From Pelagibacteraceae bacterium (GTDB lineage: Bacteria > Pseudomonadota > Alphaproteobacteria > Pelagibacterales > Pelagibacteraceae): a DNA stretch of 41,810 bases. Shown piece after piece: positions 33,501 through 41,674 of the stretch. The DNA lies in contig NYVZ01000030.1 of NCBI GenBank assembly GCA_002684895.1, positions 1 through 41,810 on the forward strand, in the 5' to 3' direction. A program made the position numbers and the translations under genes. The notes beneath the pieces are model-generated. The model was given only the letters and a program-made list of their open reading frames with translations, was not told where the DNA came from and ran no database searches. The stretch's first letter is position 1, and each line of letters opens with the position of its first letter.

Positions 33501-33851
33501 ATGGTACGAACGCGCATGAAGACAATTCAATACGTATTAATTTTAACATTTTTTTTAGGTTTTGAGTCTCATGCTGAATTCAAAAGTATAACAAAAAAAA
33601 AATTCCTAGATACTAATCTTAAAATTTTAGAAAAGAGATTTGATCAAATAGATACAAACAAAGATCAAAAAATTGATGTTAAAGAGAATAAGGCCTGGAG
33701 AAAAAAAGTTTTAAAAGCAAGACAAGAAAGAACCAAAAAATTAAAGAAAAAATCTCAAGAATTAGCAAAAAAAATTGATGCTAATAATGATGGTAAAATT
33801 ACTAAAAAAGAACTTGAAGATTATAAAAAGAAATTAAAAACTAAAAAATAG
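33501..33851 (+). CDS. exported EF-hand protein
   Basis: A 116-residue protein with a signal peptide (from MKTIQYVLILTFFLGFESHA; ATG either at 33501 or 33516). Two canonical EF-hand loops follow: DTNKDQKIDVKE and DANNDGKITKKE, separated by a lysine-rich helix. These should bind calcium in the periplasm. The gene has an in-frame A10 run (33593-33602). It ends inside the 3' end of the convergent TauE/SafE gene (11-base overlap). The function is unknown. Confidence 0.85.
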   Translation: MVRTRMKTIQYVLILTFFLGFESHAEFKSITKKKFLDTNLKILEKRFDQIDTNKDQKIDVKENKAWRKKVLKARQERTKKLKKKSQELAKKIDANNDGKITKKELEDYKKKLKTKK

Positions 33852-34599
33852 TTTTTATTATTAGCAAAATTCCCATAAAAACTAACATCAAATTAAATAA
33901 CATTTTAAATATGTTTTCACTTATATTTCTTCTAAGTACCGTTCCTAAATAAACTCCTAATAAAATTGGAATACATGCAATGGACGAAAGAGCTAATATT
34001 TTCAAGCTAATTAAATCATACAAAATGAATAATAGAAACTGCGTACATGCAAAAAGGAAGAATGTGAGACCCATTAATTGAATAGCTTTATTTTTTGAAT
34101 ATTGCAAAGATTGTAAAAGAAAAATAAATGGCATTGTGTATATTCCTGAAATTCCAGTAACTGTTCCTGTTAAACCACCAATTAAAATTTGATAATATTT
34201 AGATTTATAATTTTTAAATTTAATTTCGTATTTAAGTAGTCCTAAAAAAGAATTATAAATTAATACTATTGCCAAAATAAGTAAAATTGTATCTGATTTT
34301 AATAGAAGTAAAAAATAAAACCCAAGAAATACCGTTGGTACAGCTGAAATTTGAAAAATCTTGGTATCATCTATAATTTGTTTTAAATACTTACCATTCA
34401 GCATTTGATACAAATTCGTTATTATTACTGGTAATAAAATAATTGATATAGACTCTTTGATATCAAAAATAAAACTTAGAAGTGTCAAAGTAACTGTAGG
34501 CAGCCCCACTCCAATCAAGCCTTTAACGGCACCGCCTGCTAAAAAAATCAAAATTACCTGTATTAATATTAAATGATCAATATTTGATATTACTTGCAT
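33841..34599 (-). CDS. TauE/SafE family sulfite/anion exporter-like protein
   Basis: A 252-residue membrane protein with about eight helices. The N-terminal part has FLAGGAVKGLIGVGLPTVTL, and the second half repeats it as LIGGLTGTVTGISGIYTMPF, the internal duplication of TauE/SafE proteins. They export or import small sulfur- or carbon-containing anions such as sulfite, sulfoacetate or taurine products; the substrate is not fixed by sequence. It is a single-gene leftward unit. Confidence 0.85.
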   Translation of the reverse strand: MQVISNIDHLILIQVILIFLAGGAVKGLIGVGLPTVTLTLLSFIFDIKESISIILLPVIITNLYQMLNGKYLKQIIDDTKIFQISAVPTVFLGFYFLLLLKSDTILLILAIVLIYNSFLGLLKYEIKFKNYKSKYYQILIGGLTGTVTGISGIYTMPFIFLLQSLQYSKNKAIQLMGLTFFLFACTQFLLFILYDLISLKILALSSIACIPILLGVYLGTVLRRNISENIFKMLFNLMLVFMGILLIIKTIF

Positions 34600-34629
34600 T
34601 AAATTTTAAATTATAATTAATAAGTTTAT

Positions 34630-35049
34630 ATGATTATTCAATGCAAATGTAAGAAATACAAGTTTAAAATACCCAAAGATGAGATCATAGTTTCCGGTCA
34701 TAATGTTAAGTGTGAAATTTGCAATCAGGAATGGTCCCTTAAATTAGATACAATAGAATCAAAAAATAGAAAATTAGATATTCTCCAAAATATCAATCCC
34801 TCTAAACTAAATATTGGTAATAAAATTAAATATAAAAATACAGATACTAAACTTTTAAAATATACTTTAATATTTTTATTAGTTTTTTTTATAATTTATA
34901 AAATTTCAATCAACTTTCAATTTGAAGTTATCCAAAAATTTCCAAATACAAAAAATATTTATGAAAGTTTAGAACTTGTAACCGAAATAATTAAATCCTA
35001 TATTGGATTTTTTAAAGAGATATTGAGTGAAAAATTCATTAATTTATAG
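34630..35049 (+). CDS. zinc-ribbon membrane protein (MJ0042/DUF3426-like)
   Basis: A 139-residue protein. The N-terminal zinc ribbon has MIIQCKCKKYKFKIPKDEI with the first cysteine pair and HNVKCEICNQEWSLKL with the second (C-x-C and C-x-x-C). After a polar linker there is one membrane helix (LLKYTLIFLLVFFIIYKISI) and a short C-terminal domain. Such proteins in alphaproteobacteria are small envelope factors of unknown role. It overlaps the following carrier gene by 23 bases if the GTG start of that gene is used, and so is co-transcribed with it. Confidence 0.75.
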   Translation: MIIQCKCKKYKFKIPKDEIIVSGHNVKCEICNQEWSLKLDTIESKNRKLDILQNINPSKLNIGNKIKYKNTDTKLLKYTLIFLLVFFIIYKISINFQFEVIQKFPNTKNIYESLELVTEIIKSYIGFFKEILSEKFINL

Positions 35050-36604
35050 TTTTTTTTTAAAACCAGTGTTTCTAGATTTAAAGCAACATTTTAAAATGTC
35101 ATTTTTGCCACCATTGCTAATCTATCTAGCAGCAGGTGTATCAAGTATAACAGGAATAGTTGGGATTTTTTTTATAAAAGATTATCTTAACATCTCTGCA
35201 GCCTTTCTCGCTGGTCTCGGTTTTTGGGCAGGGATACCCTGGGCTTTGAAAATGCCATTGGGCCATATGGTTGACCTTATTTGGAATAAAAAAAATATTT
35301 TAATTTATATCGGGGCAGCTCTAATCTCTATTAGTCTTTTGATAATGTATTTTCTAATTTCTAATACGGATTTAATGGTTCAATACATGTCTGCTGAAAA
35401 GTGGTTTGTATTAAGTGTCATTTTATCTCCTATTGGTTATGTTCTTCAGGACGTAGTTGCCGATGCAATGACAGTTGAAGCAGTTCCAGAAGTTGACAGA
35501 AACAAAAGAAAATATTCTGACAAAGAGATCAAAGCTATGCATACAACTATGCAAACATTTGGTAGGTTCTCAATTATAGGCGGCACAGTTTTAGTTGCTG
35601 CAGCAAATATTTATTTTTTTAGAGATGCTTCCACTTTAGAAGAACAGCAGAAAATTGTGGTGTACTCAAATATTTATCTTTATGCGTTAGCAATACCTTT
35701 AATATCAATATCAGGTATTTTTTTATCTAAATTTATTTTTAAAAATAAATTAAAGTTTAGTCTAATAAAACCAGATTATACAATAATTTTTGGCAGCTTA
35801 ATATTTGTGATTTTTGTTGTAACAGTTGGACTCCTAAATCACCCAATGTCTCAAGAAATAGTTTTTTTTGGGTCATTAATCATTGTAATTTATTTAATGA
35901 AAAATCTGTTAAAAAAGATATCGCCAACAATTAAGAATACAATTATTGGAACAGCCATAATTGTATTTATGTTCAGGGCAGTTCCAGGTGTAGGAGCTGG
36001 AATGGGCTGGTTTGAAATAGATATCTTAGGTTTTGACCAACAGTTTTTCTCGTTATTGTCACTTATCAGCTCTCTATTAACAATGACAGGTATAATTATA
36101 TTTCGTAAATTTATGTATGAAAATACGATATCTAAAATAATCATTTATTTATCTTTTTTAAATGCGATTTTACTACTTCCAAGTCTGGCAATGTATTATG
36201 GTTTTCATGAGTGGACTTCAGATATTACTAATGAGGTAGTTGATGCTAAGTTTATTGCCCTAATAAATACAGCATTAGAGTCGCCTTTGGGTCAAGTGGC
36301 TATGATACCTATGTTAGCCTGGATAGCAAAAAATGCCCCATCAAATCTCAAGGCAACTTTTTTTGCAGTTTTTGCATCTTTTACAAACTTAGCGTTGAGT
36401 GCAAGTAATTTATTTACAAAATATTTAAACCAAATATTTACCGTTACTCGAGAGGTAAAAGACAAAATCAATCAAAATATATTAATAAATTCAAACTATG
36501 ATGAGCTTGGTATGCTAATATTTTTTGTTATTTTAATTACCTTTTTTTTACCTTACATTTCAATTTTAGTAATACAAAGGACAAGTTTGCAAACTAATGA
36601 GTAA
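35027..36604 (+). CDS. MFS carrier, BT1 (folate/biopterin transporter)-like
   Basis: A 525-residue carrier with about 12 helices. FWAGIPWALKMPLGHMVDLI follows the first helices, then PIGYVLQDVVADAMTVEAVP, and near the end LGQVAMIPMLAWIAKNAPSN, KATFFAVFASFTNLALSASN. These match the BT1 family, which includes folate and biopterin carriers of protists, plants and cyanobacteria; bacterial substrates are largely unknown. The GTG at 35027 has AAAGAGA upstream and overlaps the zinc-ribbon gene; ATG at 35096 is an alternative (502 residues). Confidence 0.7.
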   Translation: MKNSLIYSFFLKPVFLDLKQHFKMSFLPPLLIYLAAGVSSITGIVGIFFIKDYLNISAAFLAGLGFWAGIPWALKMPLGHMVDLIWNKKNILIYIGAALISISLLIMYFLISNTDLMVQYMSAEKWFVLSVILSPIGYVLQDVVADAMTVEAVPEVDRNKRKYSDKEIKAMHTTMQTFGRFSIIGGTVLVAAANIYFFRDASTLEEQQKIVVYSNIYLYALAIPLISISGIFLSKFIFKNKLKFSLIKPDYTIIFGSLIFVIFVVTVGLLNHPMSQEIVFFGSLIIVIYLMKNLLKKISPTIKNTIIGTAIIVFMFRAVPGVGAGMGWFEIDILGFDQQFFSLLSLISSLLTMTGIIIFRKFMYENTISKIIIYLSFLNAILLLPSLAMYYGFHEWTSDITNEVVDAKFIALINTALESPLGQVAMIPMLAWIAKNAPSNLKATFFAVFASFTNLALSASNLFTKYLNQIFTVTREVKDKINQNILINSNYDELGMLIFFVILITFFLPYISILVIQRTSLQTNE

Positions 36605-37346
36605 ATTTTTTTACTGCAAAGCAAAGAAGTCTACTCTTTTCAAAGAGCCAAGTCTTAAGTCTGAACATTTAAAAGAAGTAATCTTTGGTGAAATATTTAT
36701 TATGTCAGAGGAGTATGAGGACTTTTATTATGGCTTTACACAATACGATAGATATTTTGGGTATGTCAAAAAATCCAATATGAAAAAAGGTTGCATAAAT
36801 AATAATTATTTAATTAACACAAATAAGGCTTATATATATAAAACGAATAATTTAAGATCTAAAACTAAAAAATTTCTATACTTTAACTCAAAGATTTATA
36901 TTTCATATATTGGTAAAAATTTATCTCAGAGTAATACAGGCTGGATTAAAAATTCTGATTTAATATCTTTTAAAAAAATTAAAAATAATAATTTTCTACA
37001 AAATATCAAAATATTTCAAAAAACTAAGTATTTATGGGGTGGTAATACAAGTGATGGGATAGATTGCTCGGGTCTAGTTCAAGAATTAATGAAAAATAAA
37101 CTAATTAGCTGCCCTCGTGATAGTAAAAAACAAGAAATTTTTTTTAAAAAATCAGTTTTCAAAAATCAAATAAAAAGGGGGGATTTGTTATTTTGGAAAG
37201 GTCACGTTGCAATTGCTTTAAATAAAACTAATTGTATACACGCATATGGTCCATCTAAAAAAGTAGTACGAATGAAAATAAATACTTTGATTGCTAAATT
37301 GGCAAAAAAATCTCTAAAATTATCTTCTATCAAGAGACCTTTTTAA
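36597..37346 (+). CDS. NlpC/P60 family peptidase with SH3-like domains
   Basis: A 249-residue protein. Two bacterial SH3-like repeats (about residues 1-60 and 65-125) precede the catalytic NlpC/P60 domain: YLWGGNTSDGIDCSGLVQEL with the nucleophile Cys, then GDLLFWKGHVAIALN and CIHAYGPSKKV with the two His. It should cut D-glutamyl-meso-diaminopimelate bonds in peptidoglycan fragments. It has no signal peptide, so it probably works in the cytoplasm on imported muropeptides, as do YkfC-like enzymes. It overlaps the BT1-like carrier gene by 8 bases; this coupling, and the AmpG-like permease nearby, suggest a recycling role. Confidence 0.85.
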   Translation: MSKFFYCKAKKSTLFKEPSLKSEHLKEVIFGEIFIMSEEYEDFYYGFTQYDRYFGYVKKSNMKKGCINNNYLINTNKAYIYKTNNLRSKTKKFLYFNSKIYISYIGKNLSQSNTGWIKNSDLISFKKIKNNNFLQNIKIFQKTKYLWGGNTSDGIDCSGLVQELMKNKLISCPRDSKKQEIFFKKSVFKNQIKRGDLLFWKGHVAIALNKTNCIHAYGPSKKVVRMKINTLIAKLAKKSLKLSSIKRPF

Positions 37347-37394
37347 ATAATGAGAACATTTTAAGGGTTGATTCGGTCGCTTTTTATCCATAGT

Positions 37395-37422
37395 TTGTTC
37401 TAGAGTATTATCTAAATATAGT
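37395..37422 (+). promoter_or_regulatory. candidate sigma-70 promoter for the Suv3-like helicase unit
   Basis: TTGTTC (37395-37400), 16 bases, TATAGT (37417-37422). The start point would be only about 8 bases before the helicase ATG, so the mRNA would be almost leaderless; this agrees with the lack of a Shine-Dalgarno sequence before 37437. Confidence 0.35.
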
Positions 37423-37436
37423 AGGTCAAAATTATA

Positions 37437-39908
37437 ATGGCACAAGAAACTACATCTAAAATTTTAGCAATTCTAGGACCAACAAATACAGGTAAAACTT
37501 TTTTAGCAATTGAAAGAATGCTTGAATTTGAAAGTGGAGTTATTGGATTTCCGCTAAGATTATTAGCAAGAGAAGTCTATGATAAAGTTGTCGAAAAAGT
37601 TGGAAGTGAACGTGTGGCTCTAGTTACAGGTGAAGAAAAAATAATTCCACCAACAGCAGACTTTTATCTTTGTACTGTTGAGTCTATGCCACAAGATATC
37701 AACTTTGATTTTGTAGCAATTGATGAAATACAAATGTGTGCAGATCCGGAAAGGGGCCACATTTTTACTGAGAGACTTTTAACTTTTCGTGGTGATAAAT
37801 TAACAATGTTTTTAGGATCTGATATAATCAAAACTCTTATTTCTTATTTGGTTCCGGAAACAGAATTTATTTATAGAGATCGATTGTCAAAACTGACATA
37901 TTCCGGTTTTAAAAAAATATCTCGCATAAAGCCTAGAAGTGCAATAATTGCATTTTCTGTCGATGATATTTACGCTTTAGCTGAATTTGTGAGAAGACAA
38001 AAAGGTGGTGCAGCTGTTGTCATGGGATCTTTGAGTCCTAAAACCAGAAATTCTCAGGTTGAGATTTATCAATCTGGTGATGTAGATTTTTTAATCGCAA
38101 CTGATGCTATTGGTATGGGCATCAATATGGATATAGATAATATATATTTTAGTGGATTAAAAAAATATGACGGTAAACAAATTAGAAACCTAAGGGATAT
38201 TGAAATAGGACAAATAAGTGGACGTGCAGGAAGATACATGAACAATGGATCATTTGGGACAACAGGAGATTGTGAAAAATTAACTGATGAACAAATTGAT
38301 AAAGTTGAAAACCACAAATACGATGATGTTCTGAACATTTATTGGAGAAATAACGAACTTGATTTCTCCTCAAGTGCTAATCTTATTAATAGCTTAAACA
38401 AAAAGCCAATGGATCAAGTGTTGTCCAGAAATAAAGACTTAATAGACGAAAGTACTTTTAGATATTTGATAAGTGAAAATCCAAATTTAAATTTCAAAAA
38501 TAATAAAAGGAATGTTAAGTTATTATGGGAATGTTGTCAGATCCCAGATTTTACTAAAAGCTCATACAATGAACATACAGACGTAATATATAAAGTTTTT
38601 TCTTTTCTCGCTTCTAAAAATGGAAAAATTAATAATAGTTGGATGAAGCAGCAACTGAGTAATTTAGATAATTATGAAGGTAACATAGATTCTCTTGCCA
38701 ATAGGATATCTTACGTGAGAACTTGGGCCTATGTATCAAATAAAAGTAATTGGGTAGAGAATGCCGATTATTGGATTGAGAAAACAAAGGATATAGAAGA
38801 TAAATTGTCAGAAAAACTGCATGAAGAATTATCAAAAAGTTTTGTAGACAAAAGAATTAGTGTTTTATCAAAAGGCTTAAAGCAGGATATACAATTAAAT
38901 ACAAAAATTATTGAAGAAAATAAAATTTATATCAACGATCATTTTATTGGTAAAATAAATGGTTTAAAAATAGAATTGAACTATTCAAAATCTAATCTTG
39001 ATACTGATATAAAATCCTTAAAGAAAGCTGCAAGGTCAGGTGCTCAGCAAGAATTAAATAAAAGAATTAACCATATAGTTAATAATTCTAACTCCTTAGA
39101 ACTAAGAGATGATTACAAAATATATTGGGATGGAATTCGGATTGCAGAACTTAGACCCGGAAAAAACTATCTTAACCCTCAGGTCAAAATTCATGCTGAC
39201 GATACCATTACTGAAGATCAATATACCAAGCTTAAAGTTGCCATCGAAGTTTGGATCGAGATTAAGAAAAAAGATAATTTACACGATTTAATATCGATAG
39301 AAAAAGCTATATTTAAAAATTCATTTGCAAGAGGCCTGGCTTATCAGCTATTTGAGCATAATGGAGTTTTAAAGAGAGATAAAGCAAGCGAGCTAGTTGA
39401 TAATCTTACAAAAGAAGAGAGATTCAAATTAAGAAAAAATGGAATCAAAATAGGAAAATATCATATTTACCAACCAAGGATGATAAGGCCAAATGCAATA
39501 AAATTTAAAAGCATTTTATGGAAATGCTACTACAATTCCAAAAATTTAATCTATCCAAAATTTGGATTAAATTTCTTAATCAATTTTCAAAATAAAAATA
39601 AGGAATTTTTACTAATATGTGGATTTGAGACTTTTGGTAAATTTATCATTAGGATAGATATTTTAGAGAGGCTATTTTTAGAGATCATATCAAGATCCAA
39701 AAACTATAAATTTAAATTAGACTCTAAAATTTTGAATTTATTAGGCTGTAATAAAGAAAATTTTACTAGTTTCATTAAATTCTTGGGATATCAAAAAATT
39801 AATAGTAAAGATGATTTGGAATTTAGATTTATTCCCAAAAAAATAAGGAAAAATAATAAAAAAATAAAAGATAATGTTTTCTCAATTTTACAAAAATTAA
39901 AGGTTTAA
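37437..39908 (+). CDS. Suv3-like ATP-dependent RNA helicase
   Basis: An 823-residue SF2 helicase. Walker A is AILGPTNTGKTFLAIERML (residues 14-21), followed by GVIGFPLRLLAREVYDKV, the DEAD-box variant DEIQMCADPERGHIF, motif V ATDAIGMGINMDID and motif VI IGQISGRAGRY. The C-terminal half is divergent. This is the alphaproteobacterial relative of mitochondrial Suv3, which unwinds RNA for decay. It heads the operon with the TerB-like, ferredoxin and CarD genes. In many alphaproteobacteria an S4-domain gene lies in the next position; here the TerB-like gene takes it. Confidence 0.93.
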   Translation: MAQETTSKILAILGPTNTGKTFLAIERMLEFESGVIGFPLRLLAREVYDKVVEKVGSERVALVTGEEKIIPPTADFYLCTVESMPQDINFDFVAIDEIQMCADPERGHIFTERLLTFRGDKLTMFLGSDIIKTLISYLVPETEFIYRDRLSKLTYSGFKKISRIKPRSAIIAFSVDDIYALAEFVRRQKGGAAVVMGSLSPKTRNSQVEIYQSGDVDFLIATDAIGMGINMDIDNIYFSGLKKYDGKQIRNLRDIEIGQISGRAGRYMNNGSFGTTGDCEKLTDEQIDKVENHKYDDVLNIYWRNNELDFSSSANLINSLNKKPMDQVLSRNKDLIDESTFRYLISENPNLNFKNNKRNVKLLWECCQIPDFTKSSYNEHTDVIYKVFSFLASKNGKINNSWMKQQLSNLDNYEGNIDSLANRISYVRTWAYVSNKSNWVENADYWIEKTKDIEDKLSEKLHEELSKSFVDKRISVLSKGLKQDIQLNTKIIEENKIYINDHFIGKINGLKIELNYSKSNLDTDIKSLKKAARSGAQQELNKRINHIVNNSNSLELRDDYKIYWDGIRIAELRPGKNYLNPQVKIHADDTITEDQYTKLKVAIEVWIEIKKKDNLHDLISIEKAIFKNSFARGLAYQLFEHNGVLKRDKASELVDNLTKEERFKLRKNGIKIGKYHIYQPRMIRPNAIKFKSILWKCYYNSKNLIYPKFGLNFLINFQNKNKEFLLICGFETFGKFIIRIDILERLFLEIISRSKNYKFKLDSKILNLLGCNKENFTSFIKFLGYQKINSKDDLEFRFIPKKIRKNNKKIKDNVFSILQKLKV

Positions 39909-39912
39909 TTTA

Positions 39913-40332
39913 ATGTTTTTTAAAAAGCAAAATAAGAAAAATAATTTTGATAATATTGACAAAGCAATATGTATGCTTCTTATTCACGCAGCTAGAGTAG
40001 ATGAAATATATGAAGATCAAGAAAAAAAGTTGATAAAAGAATATTTTTTAAAAATAGGAAAAGATAAAGAATACATCATAGAACTTGTTAGATATTGTGA
40101 AATTAAAGAAAAAGATAGTGTTGAAATTATTAATATGACCAAAGAAATAAAAAAACTTGATTATAAAAATAGATTAGAAATTATTGAAATCATGTGTAAA
40201 ATAATATACTCAGACCGCCAACTTTGTAATTTTGAAGATCGATTAATTAGAAAAGTTTCTGGATTAATTTACGTAGAAAATAGGGATGTAGGGGAAATTA
40301 AATTAAAGGTTAAAAATGACATATATAGTTAA
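39913..40332 (+). CDS. TerB-like protein
   Basis: A 139-residue, all-helical protein. [20 protein letters not shown], with E-x-x-x-I following, is the metal-binding helix region of TerB-type folds; a second copy of the helix pair is seen in [20 protein letters not shown]. TerB domains bind metal and are found in many stress and membrane-associated systems; this stand-alone version has no Ter neighbours. It lies 4 bases after the helicase and overlaps the ferredoxin gene by 17 bases. Confidence 0.75.
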   Translation: MFFKKQNKKNNFDNIDKAICMLLIHAARVDEIYEDQEKKLIKEYFLKIGKDKEYIIELVRYCEIKEKDSVEIINMTKEIKKLDYKNRLEIIEIMCKIIYSDRQLCNFEDRLIRKVSGLIYVENRDVGEIKLKVKNDIYS

Positions 40333-40639
40333 TGAAAAATGTATCAAATGTAAGTTAACAGATTGTGTAGAAGTTTGTCCAGTTGACTGTTTTTATGAGG
40401 GTGAAAATATGTTGGTTATAAATCCAGATGAATGCATTGATTGTGGGGTTTGTGAACCTGAGTGTCCGATTGATGCAATTGAACCCGATACAAATCCTAA
40501 TACTGAAGAAATGTTATTGGTGAATAAAGAATATTCTTTAAAATGGCCAAATATCTCAAAAAAGAAAGAACCAATGTCAAATTGGGAAAAATATAAAGAA
40601 CAAAAAGACAAATTTAATAAGTATTTTGAAAAAAAATAA
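40316..40639 (+). CDS. fdxA: seven-iron ferredoxin FdxA
   Basis: A 107-residue ferredoxin. C9-I-K-C12 opens the sequence, [19 protein letters not shown] holds the 3Fe-4S cysteines and the first Cys of the other cluster, and [20 protein letters not shown] the 4Fe-4S set. The C-terminal tail (about 45 residues, ending KFNKYFEKK) wraps around the protein in the Azotobacter-type family. It is an electron carrier of uncertain partner, placed before carD as in many alphaproteobacteria. Confidence 0.95.
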   Translation: MTYIVNEKCIKCKLTDCVEVCPVDCFYEGENMLVINPDECIDCGVCEPECPIDAIEPDTNPNTEEMLLVNKEYSLKWPNISKKKEPMSNWEKYKEQKDKFNKYFEKK

Positions 40640-40697
40640 TTTCACTAATACAATTAAGATTGAAAAGTGTGTATTAATAATATAACTCACTGCACTT

Positions 40698-41444
40698 ATG
40701 CCAAAAAAGAAAAAAGTAAATCCTAAAAAAAACATTAAAAAAAATAAGTCAGCCAAGAAATCTGCTAAGAAAATTCTCAAAAAAAAAGTAGTAAAAAAAA
40801 ATTTAAAAGTAAAAACGAACAATCTTAAAAAGAATGTTTTAGAAAAAAAAGCTCCTCAGCCTTTAACTATAAAATCCGGTCAACAAAACGACATTATTGA
40901 AATAAAAAAAATTAAAAAGCAAGAAAGTGAAAAAAGAATTTACAAAGTAAAAGATTATGTAATTTATCCTAAGCATGGAATTGGCCAAATCATTTCAATC
41001 GATAAGCTCAATATTGCCAACATTGATGTAAGTGTATATAAAATAGAAATCACAAAGGATCGTCTAAATCTTACTATCCCCACAAATCAGCAGCAACATT
41101 TGAGACCTCTGTCTAGTTCAAACCAGGTCAACAAAGCTCTAACCATATTAAAAGGTAAGGCCAAAATTAAAAGAACAATGTGGAGTAGACGTGCAGCTGA
41201 ATACGAACAAAAAATTAATTCTGGAGATATATATCAGATTGCCGAAGTCGTCAGAGATCTAAACAAAAACACTGATATGCCTATTGATCAGTCTTACAGT
41301 GAGCGTCAATTATTTGAAAAGGCATATGATCGACTCCTTGGTGAAGTGTCTATTGTTATGAAAATATCTGAAGAAGAAGGTAAAATAAAATTGAATAAAT
41401 CTTTAGGTAAAAAGATAGAAGAAAACACTAATAATCAAACATAA
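40698..41444 (+). CDS. CarD/CdnL-family RNA polymerase-binding regulator with a lysine-rich N-terminal tail
   Basis: A 248-residue protein. Residues about 85-248 are the CarD/CdnL module: VIYPKHGIGQIISIDKLNI binds the beta subunit of RNA polymerase, and the helical part with MWSRRAAEYEQKINSGDIYQ holds the conserved Trp that touches the promoter -10 region. These factors stabilise open complexes at rRNA and other promoters. Usual alphaproteobacterial forms are about 170 residues; here some 80 extra N-terminal residues are very lysine-rich (MPKKKKVNPKKNIKKNKSAK, then KKSAKKILKKKVVKKN), like a histone H1 tail. There is no internal Met that would remove it. A bidirectional terminator follows. Confidence 0.9.
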   Translation: MPKKKKVNPKKNIKKNKSAKKSAKKILKKKVVKKNLKVKTNNLKKNVLEKKAPQPLTIKSGQQNDIIEIKKIKKQESEKRIYKVKDYVIYPKHGIGQIISIDKLNIANIDVSVYKIEITKDRLNLTIPTNQQQHLRPLSSSNQVNKALTILKGKAKIKRTMWSRRAAEYEQKINSGDIYQIAEVVRDLNKNTDMPIDQSYSERQLFEKAYDRLLGEVSIVMKISEEEGKIKLNKSLGKKIEENTNNQT

Positions 41445-41481
41445 AAAAAAACGCCCTTCCAAATTAGAAGAGCGTTTTTTT
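41444..41481. terminator. bidirectional terminator between carD and the Lys/Ala protein
   Basis: An A run, then ACGCCCTTC (41451-41459), a 7-base loop, GAAGAGCGT (41467-41475) and a T run to 41481. One C-A mismatch interrupts the stem. A and T runs on both sides let it end transcription from carD and from the convergent small gene. Confidence 0.9.
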
Positions 41482-41507
41482 CTAAAAAGTAAAAATTAAC
41501 TAAATTA

Positions 41508-41633
41508 CTATCTTCTTTTCTTTCTTTTTTTAGCTTTCTTTTTACCTTTTTTAGCTTTCTTAGCTTTCTTAGCTTTCTTAGCTTTTTTCTTAGTTTTCTT
41601 TTTAGCTTTTTTTGCTTTTCTTCTTGTAGCCAT
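41508..41633 (-). CDS. 41-residue Lys/Ala-repeat histone H1-like protein
   Basis: ATG at 41633-41631 is preceded by GGGAG with a good spacer; the stop is TAG at 41510-41508. The product is MATRRKAKKAKKKTKKKAKK followed by AKKAKKAKKGKKKAKKR and KKRR, nearly all Lys, Ala and Arg, in A-K-K units. Such low-complexity tails bind DNA or RNA, as in bacterial histone H1-like (Hc1/AlgP-type) proteins. At the DNA level three exact AGCTTTCTT units (plus strand, 41553-41579) are in tandem, so repeat number could vary by slippage. The strong ribosome site supports real expression. Confidence 0.8.
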   Translation of the reverse strand: MATRRKAKKAKKKTKKKAKKAKKAKKAKKGKKKAKKRKKRR

Positions 41634-41657
41634 CTTTAGCTCCCTTTTTAAGTTAAA

Positions 41658-41674
41658 CGAATCAAAGTGATTCG
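41658..41674 (-). promoter_or_regulatory. leader inverted repeat upstream of the Lys/Ala protein gene
   Basis: CGAATCA-AAG-TGATTCG is a perfect 7-bp inverted repeat 25 bases upstream of the ATG. It may be a 5' leader hairpin or an operator. The remaining bases to the window edge are AT-rich with no gene seen. Confidence 0.35.

Noticed and set aside
41541-41590. Short tandem repeats resembling a satellite or CRISPR-like array
   Set aside because: The nine-base units are codons for Ala-Lys-Lys in a gene with a good ribosome site; there are no spacers.
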